This document shows positions 9,221 to 18,849 of a DNA stretch of 64,000 nt, piece by piece. This DNA is from Modestobacter caceresii (GTDB lineage Bacteria > Actinomycetota > Actinomycetes > Mycobacteriales > Geodermatophilaceae), in NCBI RefSeq assembly GCF_000761485.1, contig NZ_JPMX01000118.1, positions 223,370 to 287,369 on the forward strand, written 5' to 3'. Position 1 is the stretch's first letter; every line of letters starts with the position of its first letter. Made by a program: the position numbers and the translations under genes. The notes under the pieces were generated by a model. It saw only the letters and a list, made by a program, of their open reading frames with translations. It was not told the DNA's origin and ran no database searches.

Positions 9221-9591
9221 CCGCCGCGCTCGTGGTGGGCCTCCTGGTGGCCTCCGGGGTCTTCCTGCTGCTGCGCCGGGGGCTGCTCCGCGTCGTCCTG
9301 GGCTTCGTGCTGCTCGGGCATGCGGTGAACGTCCTGCTGGTCTCCGCCGGCGGCATGCAGCGACGCGGGGTCCCCCTGCTCGGGGAGGCCGACGCCGACG
9401 GAGCCGCCGACCCACTGCCCCAGGCCTTCGTGCTGACCGCGGTGGTCATCACCTTCGGGATCACCGTGTACATGCTCGCCCTGGCCCGGGCGGGCGACCC
9501 GGGTGCGACGACCGGGGAGCCGTTCCCCGGGGAGGACGCGGACCGGGGCGGCGAGGCCGCCGACCAGCGCACCGAGGGTGGGCCGTCGTGA
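9217..9591 (+). CDS. mrpC: Mrp Na+/H+ antiporter subunit C
   Basis: A 124-residue NuoK-like subunit with three hydrophobic helices and the MrpC motif LLGHAVNVLLV, followed by a conserved helix FVLTAVVITFGITVYM. The GTG at 9217 overlaps the mrpA stop (GTGA), and its own stop overlaps the start of mrpD, so translation is coupled. The frame stays open far upstream, but that part is an out-of-frame shadow of mrpA. The C-terminal 30 residues are a charged acidic tail. Confidence 0.92.
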   Translation: MTAALVVGLLVASGVFLLLRRGLLRVVLGFVLLGHAVNVLLVSAGGMQRRGVPLLGEADADGAADPLPQAFVLTAVVITFGITVYMLALARAGDPGATTGEPFPGEDADRGGEAADQRTEGGPS

Positions 9592-11135
9592 CCGGCGGCC
9601 TCCTCGTCCTGCCCGTCGCCGGGCCGCTGCTGGTGGCCGGCCTGCTGGCGCTCGTGCACCACCTGTGGCCGCACACCACCCGGCTGGACCGGGTGGCCGG
9701 GCCGGCCGCCGCCGGCGGGGTGCTGGTCTTCGCCGGGTCCCTGCTGGCCGCGACGTCGGACGGTGCGGTGCCCGTGCTCCAGCTGGGTGGCTGGCAGCCG
9801 GGCATCGCGATCGTCTTCGCCGCGGACACCTTCAGCGCGGTGATGCTGGCGGTCACCTCACTGCTGGTGCTCGTCTCGCTGCCCTTCGCCGCGGCCCTGG
9901 GGGAGGACGAGGACCCGGCGTTCGTCCCGCTCGTGCTGGTCCTGCTGGCCGGGGTCTCCGGCGCAGTGCTCACCGCGGACCTGTTCAACCTGTTCGTCTT
10001 CATCGAGGTCATGCTCGTGCCGAGCTACCTGCTGTTCGCGGCGGGCGGCGGGGCCGAGCGGCTGGCCGCCGCCCGGCTGTACGTGAGCATCAGCCTGATG
10101 GCCTCCACCGTCCTGCTCGCCGGCGTCGGTCTCCTCTACGGCGTCGCGGGCACCGTGAACCTCGGTGAGCTGGCCGGCGCCGCGGAGTCGTCGCCGGCCG
10201 TCGGGTTCGCCGGGGCGGTCGTGCTGCTCGCGCTGGGCGTGAAGTCGGCGGTCGTGCCGCTGCACGGCTGGCTGCCGCAGACCTACTCACGGACCGGCCC
10301 CGCGGTCGCCGCGCTCTTCTCGGGGCTGCTCACCAAGGTCGGGGTCTACGCGGTCATCCGGCTGTACTCGGTCGTCTACGGAGGCACCCCGCGGTACCTC
10401 TGGGTGATCATGGCCGTCGCCCTGCTGACCATGGTGGTGGGCGTGCTGGGCGCGGTCGGCGAGCACGCGATGCGGCCGGTGCTCACCTTCCACATGGTGA
10501 GCCAGATCGGCTACGTCTTCGTCGGGCTGGCCCTGTCCACGGCCGCCGGGCTGAGCGCCACGGTGTTCTTCCTGGTCCAGTACGTGCTGGTCAAGACGGC
10601 CCTGCTGATGTGCGCCGGGGTGGTGGAGCACCGCTACGGCACCGGCGACCTCGACCGGCTCGGCGGCCTGGTTCGGCGGGAACCGCTGCTGGCCGGCGTC
10701 TTCGCGGTCTCCGCGCTCACGCTGGCGGGCATCCCACCGCTGTCGGGGTTCGTCGCCAAGCTCGGGCTGGCCTCGGCGGCCGCCGCGGCCGGGCAGTACC
10801 TGGCCGTGGCCCTCCTCGTCGGGGTGAGCCTGCTGACCCTGCTGTCGATGGTGAAGCTGTGGAACGGCGTCTTCTGGGAGCCGCCCGCCGAGCAGCCCGG
10901 CGCGGACGGGGACGCGGAGCCCGGCGAGGCCTCGGCCGCGGACGGCGGTGCCTCTCCGGTGGCCAGCGCCCTCGGGAGCCGGGTGCGGCCGCTGGTGCTC
11001 GCCCCGCCGCTGTTCCTGGCCGCGGCCGCCGTCGTGCTCGGGCTCTGGGCCGAGCCGCTGCTCTCGTTCAGCACCGTGGCCGGTGCCGACCTGGCCGACC
11101 CCGCTGCCTGGGTGGCGGCGGTGACCGGGCGATGA
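9588..11135 (+). CDS. mrpD: Mrp Na+/H+ antiporter subunit D
   Basis: A 515-residue NuoM/NuoN-like polytopic protein. Visible family features are LFNLFVFIEVML (glutamate in a transmembrane helix), a lysine in the buried VKSAVVPLHGWLPQTYSRTGPA segment, and LTLAGIPPLSGFVAKL. The GTG start at 9588 overlaps the mrpC stop. Together with the MrpA module it forms the proton path of the antiporter. A hydrophilic Glu/Ala/Gly-rich insertion is present around residues 435-465. Confidence 0.93.
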   Translation: MTGGLLVLPVAGPLLVAGLLALVHHLWPHTTRLDRVAGPAAAGGVLVFAGSLLAATSDGAVPVLQLGGWQPGIAIVFAADTFSAVMLAVTSLLVLVSLPFAAALGEDEDPAFVPLVLVLLAGVSGAVLTADLFNLFVFIEVMLVPSYLLFAAGGGAERLAAARLYVSISLMASTVLLAGVGLLYGVAGTVNLGELAGAAESSPAVGFAGAVVLLALGVKSAVVPLHGWLPQTYSRTGPAVAALFSGLLTKVGVYAVIRLYSVVYGGTPRYLWVIMAVALLTMVVGVLGAVGEHAMRPVLTFHMVSQIGYVFVGLALSTAAGLSATVFFLVQYVLVKTALLMCAGVVEHRYGTGDLDRLGGLVRREPLLAGVFAVSALTLAGIPPLSGFVAKLGLASAAAAAGQYLAVALLVGVSLLTLLSMVKLWNGVFWEPPAEQPGADGDAEPGEASAADGGASPVASALGSRVRPLVLAPPLFLAAAAVVLGLWAEPLLSFSTVAGADLADPAAWVAAVTGR

Positions 11136-11554
11136 GCGCCCACCCCGGGGCCGGTCCGGCCTCGCTGCCGCAGCGCGGTGCCCTGCGTGTCTGGCGGGTC
11201 ACCGCCTTCGCCGTGCAGTTCCTCCTCCGGTTCCTGCGCGCGAACCTCGCGGTCGCCCGGGAGGTCCTGACCCCCGGGCTCCAGGTGGCGCCGGCCGTGG
11301 TGGTGATCCCGGTGCGCAGCCGGACACCCTTCGAGGTGGCGTCGTTCATGAGCCTGATCGCCCTGACCCCCGGCACGCTGCCGATCGAACTGGACCGGGA
11401 ACGGCGGCTGCTGACCGTGCACGGGATGCACGCCGGGGACCCGGACGCGTTCCGCGCCGAACTGAGCGACCTGGAGGACCAGATGCTGACTGCCTGGCGG
11501 CCGGTGACCGAGCAGCCCGAGGACCGGGCCCCCGACGACGACCGCCGGAGCTGA
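11132..11554 (+). CDS. mrpE: Mrp Na+/H+ antiporter subunit E
   Basis: A 140-residue protein that starts at an ATG overlapping the mrpD TGA. After a hydrophobic N-terminal part come PVRSRTPFEVASFMSLIALTPGT and LTVHGMH, both typical of MrpE (PF01899-type). The tail is acidic. It is a small accessory membrane subunit needed for assembly of the antiporter. The gene is fourth in the operon. Confidence 0.9.
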   Translation: MSAHPGAGPASLPQRGALRVWRVTAFAVQFLLRFLRANLAVAREVLTPGLQVAPAVVVIPVRSRTPFEVASFMSLIALTPGTLPIELDRERRLLTVHGMHAGDPDAFRAELSDLEDQMLTAWRPVTEQPEDRAPDDDRRS

Positions 11555-11557
11555 ACG

Positions 11558-11815
11558 GTGTTCGTGCTGGACGGAGCACTCGTCGTGCTGGCCCTGTGCC
11601 TGCTGGTCGCCACCTGGCGGCTGTGGGCCGGACCCACTGACGCCGACCGGGCGCTGGCCGTCGACTACGGCTTCGTCGTCGTCGTCGCCGGCATCGCCGT
11701 GCTGGCCGTGCGGCTGCGCACACCGGCGCTGCTGGACCTGGTCCTCGTCGCGACGCTGGTCGGCTTCCTCTCCACGGTGGCGTTCGCGCGGCTGGTCGCG
11801 GAGCGGTCCCGATGA
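11558..11815 (+). CDS. mrpF: Mrp Na+/H+ antiporter subunit F
   Basis: An 85-residue protein with three hydrophobic helices and the MrpF pattern of a short loop containing GPTDADRALAVD after helix 1, then helices rich in Val/Ala/Leu. The GTG start at 11558 is 3 bases after the mrpE stop, and its stop overlaps the ATG of mrpG. Small integral subunit of the Mrp complex. Confidence 0.9.
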   Translation: MFVLDGALVVLALCLLVATWRLWAGPTDADRALAVDYGFVVVVAGIAVLAVRLRTPALLDLVLVATLVGFLSTVAFARLVAERSR

Positions 11816-12165
11816 CCCTACAGAGCGTGCTGGGCCAGGGCCTGGCGATCGTCGGCGTCCTGCTGATCGGCGCAGCGGGGGTCGGCCTGGTGCGTCTGCC
11901 GGACGTCTACAACCGGGCCAACGCAGCCACCAAGGCGGCGAGCCTCGGGCTGGTCTGCGTGCTCTTCGGCGTGGTCGTGCTCGCGCCGGGGGTGTCGGCG
12001 GTGGTGACCCTGCTGGTCGCCATCGCCCTGCAGCTGTTCACCGTGCCCATCGCGGGCTACAAGATCGCCGAGGCCGCGCACCTGTCCGGCGCACCGCTGG
12101 CTCCGTCGACCGTCCGCGACGAGCGGGACGCTCCCGGCCCGGAGGGCGGGGCCGACCGCGCGTGA
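11812..12165 (+). CDS. mrpG: Mrp Na+/H+ antiporter subunit G
   Basis: A 117-residue protein with the MrpG motif GLVRLPDVYNRANAATKAASLG followed by two hydrophobic helices and ending in a charged tail. The ATG overlaps the mrpF stop by 4 bases. It is the last gene of the Mrp operon and is convergent with adnB, only 21 bases away, with no clear terminator hairpin between them. Confidence 0.92.
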   Translation: MTLQSVLGQGLAIVGVLLIGAAGVGLVRLPDVYNRANAATKAASLGLVCVLFGVVVLAPGVSAVVTLLVAIALQLFTVPIAGYKIAEAAHLSGAPLAPSTVRDERDAPGPEGGADRA

Positions 12166-12186
12166 GGCACCGAGCCGCGCGCACCC

Positions 12187-15100
12187 TCAGCCGGCCGGGC
12201 GCCCGGTGACGAGGGCGAGCAGGCCGTCCTCGTCGAGCAGGTCGACCGGGCGCAGCGTGACCCCGGCGGCGACGTGGTGGAAGCCGGCGCTGACCCGCTC
12301 CACCGGCACGCCGGTCAGCCGGGACCAGCCGAGCCGGTAGGCGGCCAGCTGGACGCCGGCGGCAGCGAGTTCGGCGGCCCCCGGCACGGGGCCGGTCTTC
12401 CAGTCGATGACCTCGAAGCCACCGTCGGGCGTGGCGTAGACGGCGTCGATCCGGCCGCGCAGGGTGAGCGGCCCCAGCGGTGTCTCGAACGGCGCCTCGA
12501 CGTCCACCGGCTGGCGGTCTGCCCACTCCCCGGCCAGGAAGGCCTCCTGCAACGCGGTGAGCGCGGCGTCGGGGGCCGCGCCGGCGTCGCCGCTGCCGGG
12601 CAGCTCGTCCAGGTCGATCAGCCGGGCAGCACCGAAGCGCTCCTCCAGCCAGGCGTGGAAGGCGGTGCCCCGCCGGGCCAGCGGTGCCGGCGCGGCCGGC
12701 ATCGGCCGGCGCAGCCGGCGGGCCAGCTCACCGGGGTCGCGGCGCAGCGCCACCAGCGCGGAGACCGACAGGTGGGCGGGCAGCGGGACGTCGACGGTGC
12801 CGCGGGAGTGCTCGGCCCGCTCGCGCAGCAGCAGGTCGGCGTCCCGCAGCCACTCGGCGACCAGCGGGTCGTCGGTCGCGCCGAGCGCCTGGGTCGTCAG
12901 CGGGTGCGGCTCGGTGCCGGCGACCAGGTCGGCGGCGGCGGTGAGCGACCGGCGGCGGCCGGTCGACAGCGGGTCGGCCGGCCAGACGCCCACCGGCCAC
13001 TCGGCCAGGGCGGGGTTCTCCGCGTCGTCCGCCGGGGGCTCGGTCCACGCGTCGACGACACCGGCGCCGTCCTCGCAGGCGCCTTTGACCGCCAGCAGCA
13101 GGGACGACGGCCCGCAGACGGTCTTGCCGTCGCGCCACCAGCTGCCCGAGCACAGCAGCAGGTGCTTGGCCCGGGTCACCGCCACGTAGCCGAGCCGGAT
13201 CTCCTCGGCCAGCCCGAAGTCCTTCCACTCCTCGACGTAGTCGGCCAGGGCGTCGCGGACCGCGGCCTGGTCACCGGAACCGGGGACCGGCAGGTGCAGC
13301 CGCGGCAGCTCGGCGCGGTCGGTGACCCGCAGGTCGACCGGGACCGCGCCGGGGTCGCGGATCCAGGAGTCGGAAGCGTCGCCCTTGGCGGGGAACTGCC
13401 CCACGGTCATCCCGGGCACCGCGACGACGTCCCACTCCAGGCCCTTCGCCGAGTGCCCGGTGAGCAGCTGGACCGCCTCCGGGTTGACGGCCACCTCACC
13501 GGGCTCCAGGCCGCGCTCCCGCACCTCGGCGTCGGCGAGGTAGCCGAGGAAGGCCGGCAGCGAGGGCAGCTCGGCGAGCTCGGAGAACTCGGCGGCGACC
13601 TCGTGCAGTGCGTCCAGGTGCGTTCGGGCGCCGCCGGGGGTCACGTCCGGGTGGCTGGCCAGCTCGGTCTCCAGGCCGAGGCTGCGGACCACCTCGTCGA
13701 CCAGGTCGGGCAGCGACTCACCCAGCCGGGAGCGCAGCCCGGACAGCTCGTTGGCCAGCCGCCGGAGCCGCCGGTGCCCCTCGGGCGAGTACGCGTCGGG
13801 GCGGCCGAGGTCGTCGAGCGCCTCGACGATGCTCCCGCGCTCCCGCGGCAGGACCGGGCTCGCCGGGGCGCCGGCCGCCGGCGGGGTGCCCTCCTCGACC
13901 GGCTCGGGGGACGGCGTGCGGCGCTCCCGGACCAGCGCCCGGGACCGCGCCTCCAACGCCGCCAGGTCGCGCGGCCCGATCCGCCAGCGGGCGCCGGTGA
14001 GCAGCCGGCCCAGCGCGTCGCCGGCGCTCGGGTCGACCAGCACCCGCAGGGTGGCCACCACGTCGGAGACCTCGGGCACGTCCAGCAGCCCGCCCAGCCC
14101 GACGACCTCGACCGGCAGGCCACGGGCGCGCAGTGCGGCGGCGATGCCGGGCAGCTGGGCCCGGCGCCGGGCGAGCACGGCGATCGTCGGCCGCGCCGCG
14201 GGAGCCCCCGGCGCGGCGTCCTCGGAGCCCTTCCAGCACTGCTCGAGCCGGTCGGCGAGCGCCTCGGTCTCCTCGGCGACCGTGTCGTACAGCCCGCAGT
14301 GCACCGCACCCGGACCGGCGACCGGGGAGGGCTGGAGGTCCGGCAGCGGCTGCTCGGGCTCGGGCAGCGCGGCGGCCACCGTGTTGGCCACGGCCAGCAC
14401 CGCCTGGTCGTTGCGCCAGCTGGTGGACAGGGTGAGCCGCTCGGCCGGGCGCTCGGGGGTGCCGGGGAAGGTGCGGGCGAACCGCTCGATCGTCCCGGCC
14501 GAGGCGCCCCGCCAGCCGTAGATGGACTGCCGCGGGTCACCCACGGCCAGCACCGGGTGGCCGCCCGGGCCACCGAAGAGCGCCTCCAGCATCCGCAGCT
14601 GACCGACGCTGGTGTCCTGGTACTCGTCCAGCAGCACGACCCGCCACCGGGCGCGCTCCCGCCGGCCCACCTCGGCGGAGCTGACGGCGACCCGGGCGGC
14701 CAGGGACACCTGGTCGGCGTAGTCGATGGCCCCGGCCGCACGCTTGCGCGCCTGGAACGCCTCGACCATCGGCAGCAGGGCGACCCGGGCCCGCTGCCGG
14801 GCCACCAGCTTGAGCACCTCCGCGTAGGGCCCCTTCTTCCGCCCGGCGTCTGCGTAGCCGCGCAGCTGGGACTCGAACCGCGCCGTCCAGGCCCGCAGGG
14901 CGTCCGGGGTGATGTCGTGCTCCCCCAGCTCGGCGGCGAGCTGGAGCACGTCCTCGGTGGTGGTGACCAGGCCCAGGGCGACGTCGCTCATGTCGCCGGT
15001 GTGCGCCGCCACGGCGGTCGCCGCCTGGCCCCAGCACATGGCCGGCCCGAGCACGCCGGACCCGGGCTCGACGCCGATCCGCAGCCCGTGCTCGGCGACG

Positions 15101-15546
15101 ATGCTGGCCGCGTACCCGTGGTAGGTCGCCACCGTCGGTGCCGCCACGGCGAGCCGTTCCCGGAGCGCCGGGTCGGTGTCCGGGTGCTCGGCGAGCGCGG
15201 CCAGCCGCTTGCGCACCCGGGCGTTGAGCTCGCTGGCCGCCTTGCGGGTGAAGGTCAGGCCGAGCACCGCCTCCGGCGCGACGAGCTGGTTGGCGACCAG
15301 CCAGGCGACCCGGGCGGCCATCGTCTCGGTCTTCCCCGACCCTGCGCCGGCGACCACCACCAGCGGCCGGTCGACGGGAGCGGCGACCACGCCGGCCTGC
15401 TCCGGGGACGGCGAGTGGCCGACGCCGCTGCGGGCGGCGGTCTCGGCGGGGGTCAGCAGCCGCGGCGGCTCCGGCGCGGCGACCGGCACCATGCCGGGGA
15501 GGTCGAAGCTGAGCTGCCCGTCACCGGCAGCGGCCCGCGGCGTCAC
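12187..15546 (-). CDS. adnB: AdnB-like ATP-dependent helicase-nuclease subunit
   Basis: About 1119 residues. UvrD-type superfamily 1 helicase: Walker A AGAGSGKTET at about 66-75, helicase motif II LLDEYQDTS, and further SF1 motifs such as HSAKGLEWD and GYVAVTRAKH. The C-terminal ~300 residues are a RecB-type nuclease with FEVIDWKTG (catalytic Asp/Lys of the PD-(D/E)xK fold). The GTG at 15546 overlaps the adnA stop (GTGA); the frame is open further upstream only as a shadow of adnA. With AdnA it should form the heterodimeric helicase-nuclease that resects double-strand breaks in actinobacteria. There is no cysteine cluster at the C-terminus, unlike AdnA. Confidence 0.88.
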   Translation of the reverse strand: MTPRAAAGDGQLSFDLPGMVPVAAPEPPRLLTPAETAARSGVGHSPSPEQAGVVAAPVDRPLVVVAGAGSGKTETMAARVAWLVANQLVAPEAVLGLTFTRKAASELNARVRKRLAALAEHPDTDPALRERLAVAAPTVATYHGYAASIVAEHGLRIGVEPGSGVLGPAMCWGQAATAVAAHTGDMSDVALGLVTTTEDVLQLAAELGEHDITPDALRAWTARFESQLRGYADAGRKKGPYAEVLKLVARQRARVALLPMVEAFQARKRAAGAIDYADQVSLAARVAVSSAEVGRRERARWRVVLLDEYQDTSVGQLRMLEALFGGPGGHPVLAVGDPRQSIYGWRGASAGTIERFARTFPGTPERPAERLTLSTSWRNDQAVLAVANTVAAALPEPEQPLPDLQPSPVAGPGAVHCGLYDTVAEETEALADRLEQCWKGSEDAAPGAPAARPTIAVLARRRAQLPGIAAALRARGLPVEVVGLGGLLDVPEVSDVVATLRVLVDPSAGDALGRLLTGARWRIGPRDLAALEARSRALVRERRTPSPEPVEEGTPPAAGAPASPVLPRERGSIVEALDDLGRPDAYSPEGHRRLRRLANELSGLRSRLGESLPDLVDEVVRSLGLETELASHPDVTPGGARTHLDALHEVAAEFSELAELPSLPAFLGYLADAEVRERGLEPGEVAVNPEAVQLLTGHSAKGLEWDVVAVPGMTVGQFPAKGDASDSWIRDPGAVPVDLRVTDRAELPRLHLPVPGSGDQAAVRDALADYVEEWKDFGLAEEIRLGYVAVTRAKHLLLCSGSWWRDGKTVCGPSSLLLAVKGACEDGAGVVDAWTEPPADDAENPALAEWPVGVWPADPLSTGRRRSLTAAADLVAGTEPHPLTTQALGATDDPLVAEWLRDADLLLRERAEHSRGTVDVPLPAHLSVSALVALRRDPGELARRLRRPMPAAPAPLARRGTAFHAWLEERFGAARLIDLDELPGSGDAGAAPDAALTALQEAFLAGEWADRQPVDVEAPFETPLGPLTLRGRIDAVYATPDGGFEVIDWKTGPVPGAAELAAAGVQLAAYRLGWSRLTGVPVERVSAGFHHVAAGVTLRPVDLLDEDGLLALVTGRPAG

Positions 15547-18500
15547 CGGGTCACCTGCCGGCCGGACTCCTGCATCGGGCAGCTGCGGCGGAAGGCACAC
15601 CGCTCGCAGTCGGTGTCGGTGCGCGCCACGAACTGCCCCGCTCCCATGCCCGCGCCGACCTCGGCGATCAGCTCGCCCGCCCAGCTCTCCCGCGGGTCGA
15701 CGTCGACGGGCAGCGGCGGCTGCACGTGCTCCTTGGCCGCCTTCTGCGCGCCGCCCACCTGCAGCAGCGCCGCACCGCCGGTGGCGGTGCCGTGCTCGGC
15801 GAAGGCGCCCTCGGTGACGGCCAGCTGGTAGGCCGCCAGCTGCCCGTGCTCCTCCACGGCCCGGGGCGCGGTCTTGCCGGTCTTCAGGTCCACGACGACC
15901 AGCCGCCCCTCGGCGTCGCGTTCCAGCCGGTCGACCTGCCCGCGCAGCCGGGCCCGGCCGACCGTGACGTCGAAGTCCTCCTCCGCGGCGATCAGCTCCC
16001 GGTCGGCGCGGGTGTGCCAGGCCAGGAACTTGGTCAGCATCTCCTGGGCCCGCTCCCGCTGGCGCTGGTCGAACCAGCCCGGACCCAGGTCCAGCCCGTC
16101 GAGCTCGGTGTCCAGCACGGCGGGGGCGTCGGCGGGCGGCAGCCCCTCGGCCACCTGCTGGGCCACGTCGTGCACCGCGGACCCCACCGTGCGGGTGGCC
16201 TCCGGGGCCGCCTCCGCACCGACCGCGCCGAGCACCCAGCGCAGCGGGCACCGCTGGAAGGTGTCGATCGCCGAGGGCCGCACCGGCACCACCTCGGCCG
16301 GGTCGACCAGCGGTGCGTCGTCCGACAGCGGTGCCAGCCCCCACCAGCCGGCCGGGTCTGCCCCGGGCACCCGCTCCGCGGCCAGCCGGCGCAGCACGGC
16401 AGCAGCGCTGCTCCGGCGGGCCGGCGGCGTGTGCGGGTCGGTGAGGTGCCGGCGCAGCTCGGCGACGAGCGCGGGCAGGGTCAGCTGCCGGGGCAGCGGG
16501 GTGTGCGGGCGCGCGCCGTCCCCCTCGGCCGGGGCCGGCGCCACGAGGTCCAGGAACCGTGAGGCGGTCGCCCCGGCGTCACCGCCGTCCAGCGCGCCGT
16601 CGACGGCGGTGACCAGCAGCCGGCGCCGCGCTCGGGTGCAGGCCACGTAGAACAACCGCCGCTCCTCGGCCATCGCCTGGGTGCGCCGGTCCAGGGTGGC
16701 CGGGTCGGTGCCACCGGCGGCGTCGACCAGGTCCTCGGCGCCGAGCAGGCTGACCCGGCTGCGCAGGTCGGGCCAGATCCCCTCCTGCACCCCGGCGACG
16801 CAGACCAGGTCCCACTCCAGGCCCTTGGCCGCATGGGCGGTGAGCAGCCGCACCGTCTCCCCCATCGGTGCCCGCGCGGCACCGCTGTCACCGGGCAGCT
16901 GCTGGGCGCCCAGGTGCTGCACGAACGCGGCCACGGTGGCGTGCGGGAGACGGTCGACGAAGCCGGCGGCGGCGTCGAACAGCGAGACGACGGCGTCCAG
17001 GTCGCGGTCGGCCACCGCACCCGAGGGGCCCCCGGCGGCGCTGGCCCGGGCCCACCGGTTGGCCAGCCCGCTGGCCTGCCACATCGCCCACAGGACGTCC
17101 TCGGCGCTCCCGTCGGCCGCCAGCGAGAGCCGGCCGGCCGACAGCACCCGGGCCACCCGCAGCGCCGGCCGGGCCAGGTGCTCGGGCAGTGCGTCGAGCA
17201 GCGTGGCGTCGGCCAGCACCGCCGCCAGCGGCGCCCCCCGGACCGCCGGGTCCTCACCCCGGGTGGCCAGCTCGCGGCGGACCGCCCGGCGCAGCCGCCG
17301 CAGGTCCAGCACCGTCGCCCCACCCAGCGGGGAGGCGAGCAGGGCCTCGGCGCCGGGCTCGTCCAGCCCGGTCTCCGCCGGCGGCTCGGCGTCCGCAGCC
17401 GTGTCGGCCGCGGCCGGCAGCAGCGCGGTGAGCGCGGCCAGCAGCGGCTGGACGGCGGGCTGGCCGGCGAGCGCGACGTCGTCGGCGGAGACGGCGACCG
17501 GCACCCCGGCCTGGCCCAGCGCCCGGCGGACCGGGCCGAGGCCGGCGGTGGCCGACCGGACCACGACCGCCATCTGCGACCACGGCACGCCGTCCAGCAG
17601 GTGCGCGCGGCGCATCGTGTCGGCGAGGAAGGCGGCCTCCGTGGACGGGGAGTCGAAGACGTGCACCTCGGCGGTGCCGGGAGCGGTGTGCTCCCCCGCC
17701 TGCAGCCGGCGGTGCTCCCACGGCCCCGGCAGCCCCTCGGCGACCCGCCGGCTGACGGCGAGCAGCTCGGCGCCCGAACGGCGGCAGACGCCCAGGGAGA
17801 GCCGGTCGGCCGGCCGGCCGTCGCGGTGCCGGAAGCGGCTCGGGAAGTCGATGATCCCGCGCGGCTCGGCGCCACGGAACGCGTAGATCGCCTGGTCCGG
17901 GTCGCCGACGACGACCAGGTCACCCCCGCCCCCGGCGAGCAGCTCGACCAGCTCGACCTGCGCCGGGTCGGTGTCCTGGTACTCGTCGACGAACAGCCAG
18001 CCCGCCCGCTCCCGCTCGGTGCGCAGCAGCTCCGGGTCGTCGCGCAGCTCGTCGATGGCGGTGCGGACCAGCTCGGCCGGGTCGTAGCCGGAGGCGCCGC
18101 CGCGGGCGACCGTGGCGAAGTACGAGACGTCCTGGTACTGCCGGAGGAAGTCCGCGGCGGCCTCCCAGTGCGGCAGCCCGCGCTCACGCCCCCAGGCGGA
18201 CAGCCGCCGGCTGTCGATGCCCCGTTCGGTGGCCCGCAGCAGCAGCTCGCGCAGCTCGTCCCGGAAGCCGTCGGTGCCCAGCGCGGCGGCCAGCTCGGCG
18301 GGCCAGCGGACGGCGCCCTCCTCGTCGGCGTCGCCGCGCAGCAGCTCGGCCAGCACGGCGTCCTGCTCCGCAGAGGTCAGCAGCCGCGGGGCGGGCTCAC
18401 CGCGCAGCACCGCGGCCCGGCGCAGCACCCCGAAGGCGTAGGAGTGGAAGGTGCGGGCCACCGGCTCCCGGATGGTGCGCCCGACTCGGGCGGTGATCCG

Positions 18501-18773
18501 GGTGCGCAGCTCGGCCGCGGCCTTGCGGCTGAAGGTGAGCACGAGCAGCCGCTCGGGGTCGGCGCCGGCGTCGATCCGCGCGGCGACCGCCTCGACGATC
18601 GTGGTGGTCTTCCCGGTGCCGGGGCCGGCCAGGACCAGCAGCGGACCGCCCCGGTGGTCGACCACCGCCTGCTGGGTCGGGTCGAGCTGCGGGCGGACCA
18701 CCGGCTCCGGCTCCGGCTGCACCAGCCGGTACACCGGCCCCGCGACACCCGCCGACGACTCGGTCGTGACCAC
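15543..18773 (-). CDS. adnA: AdnA-like ATP-dependent helicase-nuclease subunit
   Basis: About 1076 residues. SF1 helicase with Walker A AGPGTGKTTT near residues 49-58, motif II LFVDEYQDTDP, and HAAKGLEWDLVCV. The C-terminal nuclease has VVVDLKTGKT. A cysteine at TFQRCPLRW plus three in DTDCERCAFRRSCPMQ have the arrangement of the iron-sulfur staple of AddB-type nucleases. I prefer the GTG at 18773 (VVTTESSAG...), preceded at a long distance by GGGAGG, to the more distal TTG/ATG options, whose extension has no family resemblance. First gene of the adnA-adnB operon for homologous-recombination end resection. Confidence 0.88.
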   Translation of the reverse strand: MVTTESSAGVAGPVYRLVQPEPEPVVRPQLDPTQQAVVDHRGGPLLVLAGPGTGKTTTIVEAVAARIDAGADPERLLVLTFSRKAAAELRTRITARVGRTIREPVARTFHSYAFGVLRRAAVLRGEPAPRLLTSAEQDAVLAELLRGDADEEGAVRWPAELAAALGTDGFRDELRELLLRATERGIDSRRLSAWGRERGLPHWEAAADFLRQYQDVSYFATVARGGASGYDPAELVRTAIDELRDDPELLRTERERAGWLFVDEYQDTDPAQVELVELLAGGGGDLVVVGDPDQAIYAFRGAEPRGIIDFPSRFRHRDGRPADRLSLGVCRRSGAELLAVSRRVAEGLPGPWEHRRLQAGEHTAPGTAEVHVFDSPSTEAAFLADTMRRAHLLDGVPWSQMAVVVRSATAGLGPVRRALGQAGVPVAVSADDVALAGQPAVQPLLAALTALLPAAADTAADAEPPAETGLDEPGAEALLASPLGGATVLDLRRLRRAVRRELATRGEDPAVRGAPLAAVLADATLLDALPEHLARPALRVARVLSAGRLSLAADGSAEDVLWAMWQASGLANRWARASAAGGPSGAVADRDLDAVVSLFDAAAGFVDRLPHATVAAFVQHLGAQQLPGDSGAARAPMGETVRLLTAHAAKGLEWDLVCVAGVQEGIWPDLRSRVSLLGAEDLVDAAGGTDPATLDRRTQAMAEERRLFYVACTRARRRLLVTAVDGALDGGDAGATASRFLDLVAPAPAEGDGARPHTPLPRQLTLPALVAELRRHLTDPHTPPARRSSAAAVLRRLAAERVPGADPAGWWGLAPLSDDAPLVDPAEVVPVRPSAIDTFQRCPLRWVLGAVGAEAAPEATRTVGSAVHDVAQQVAEGLPPADAPAVLDTELDGLDLGPGWFDQRQRERAQEMLTKFLAWHTRADRELIAAEEDFDVTVGRARLRGQVDRLERDAEGRLVVVDLKTGKTAPRAVEEHGQLAAYQLAVTEGAFAEHGTATGGAALLQVGGAQKAAKEHVQPPLPVDVDPRESWAGELIAEVGAGMGAGQFVARTDTDCERCAFRRSCPMQESGRQVTR

Positions 18774-18849
18774 CGCTTGACTGCCCGCCTCCCCCCGCAC
18801 ACCCCGATGAGACCACGGGGGTACGACAGTCCGGCTCAGGCAGTCCGGC

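Noticed and set aside
6227..9415. A 1062-codon minus-strand open frame opposite mrpA
   Set aside because: Composition is low-complexity Gln/Arg/Gly, the antisense shadow of a high-GC gene. mrpA has strong family motifs on the other strand.
15547..16344. N-terminal 266-codon extension of adnB
   Set aside because: It overlaps adnA completely and lacks helicase similarity; the GTGA overlap at 15546 marks the true start.
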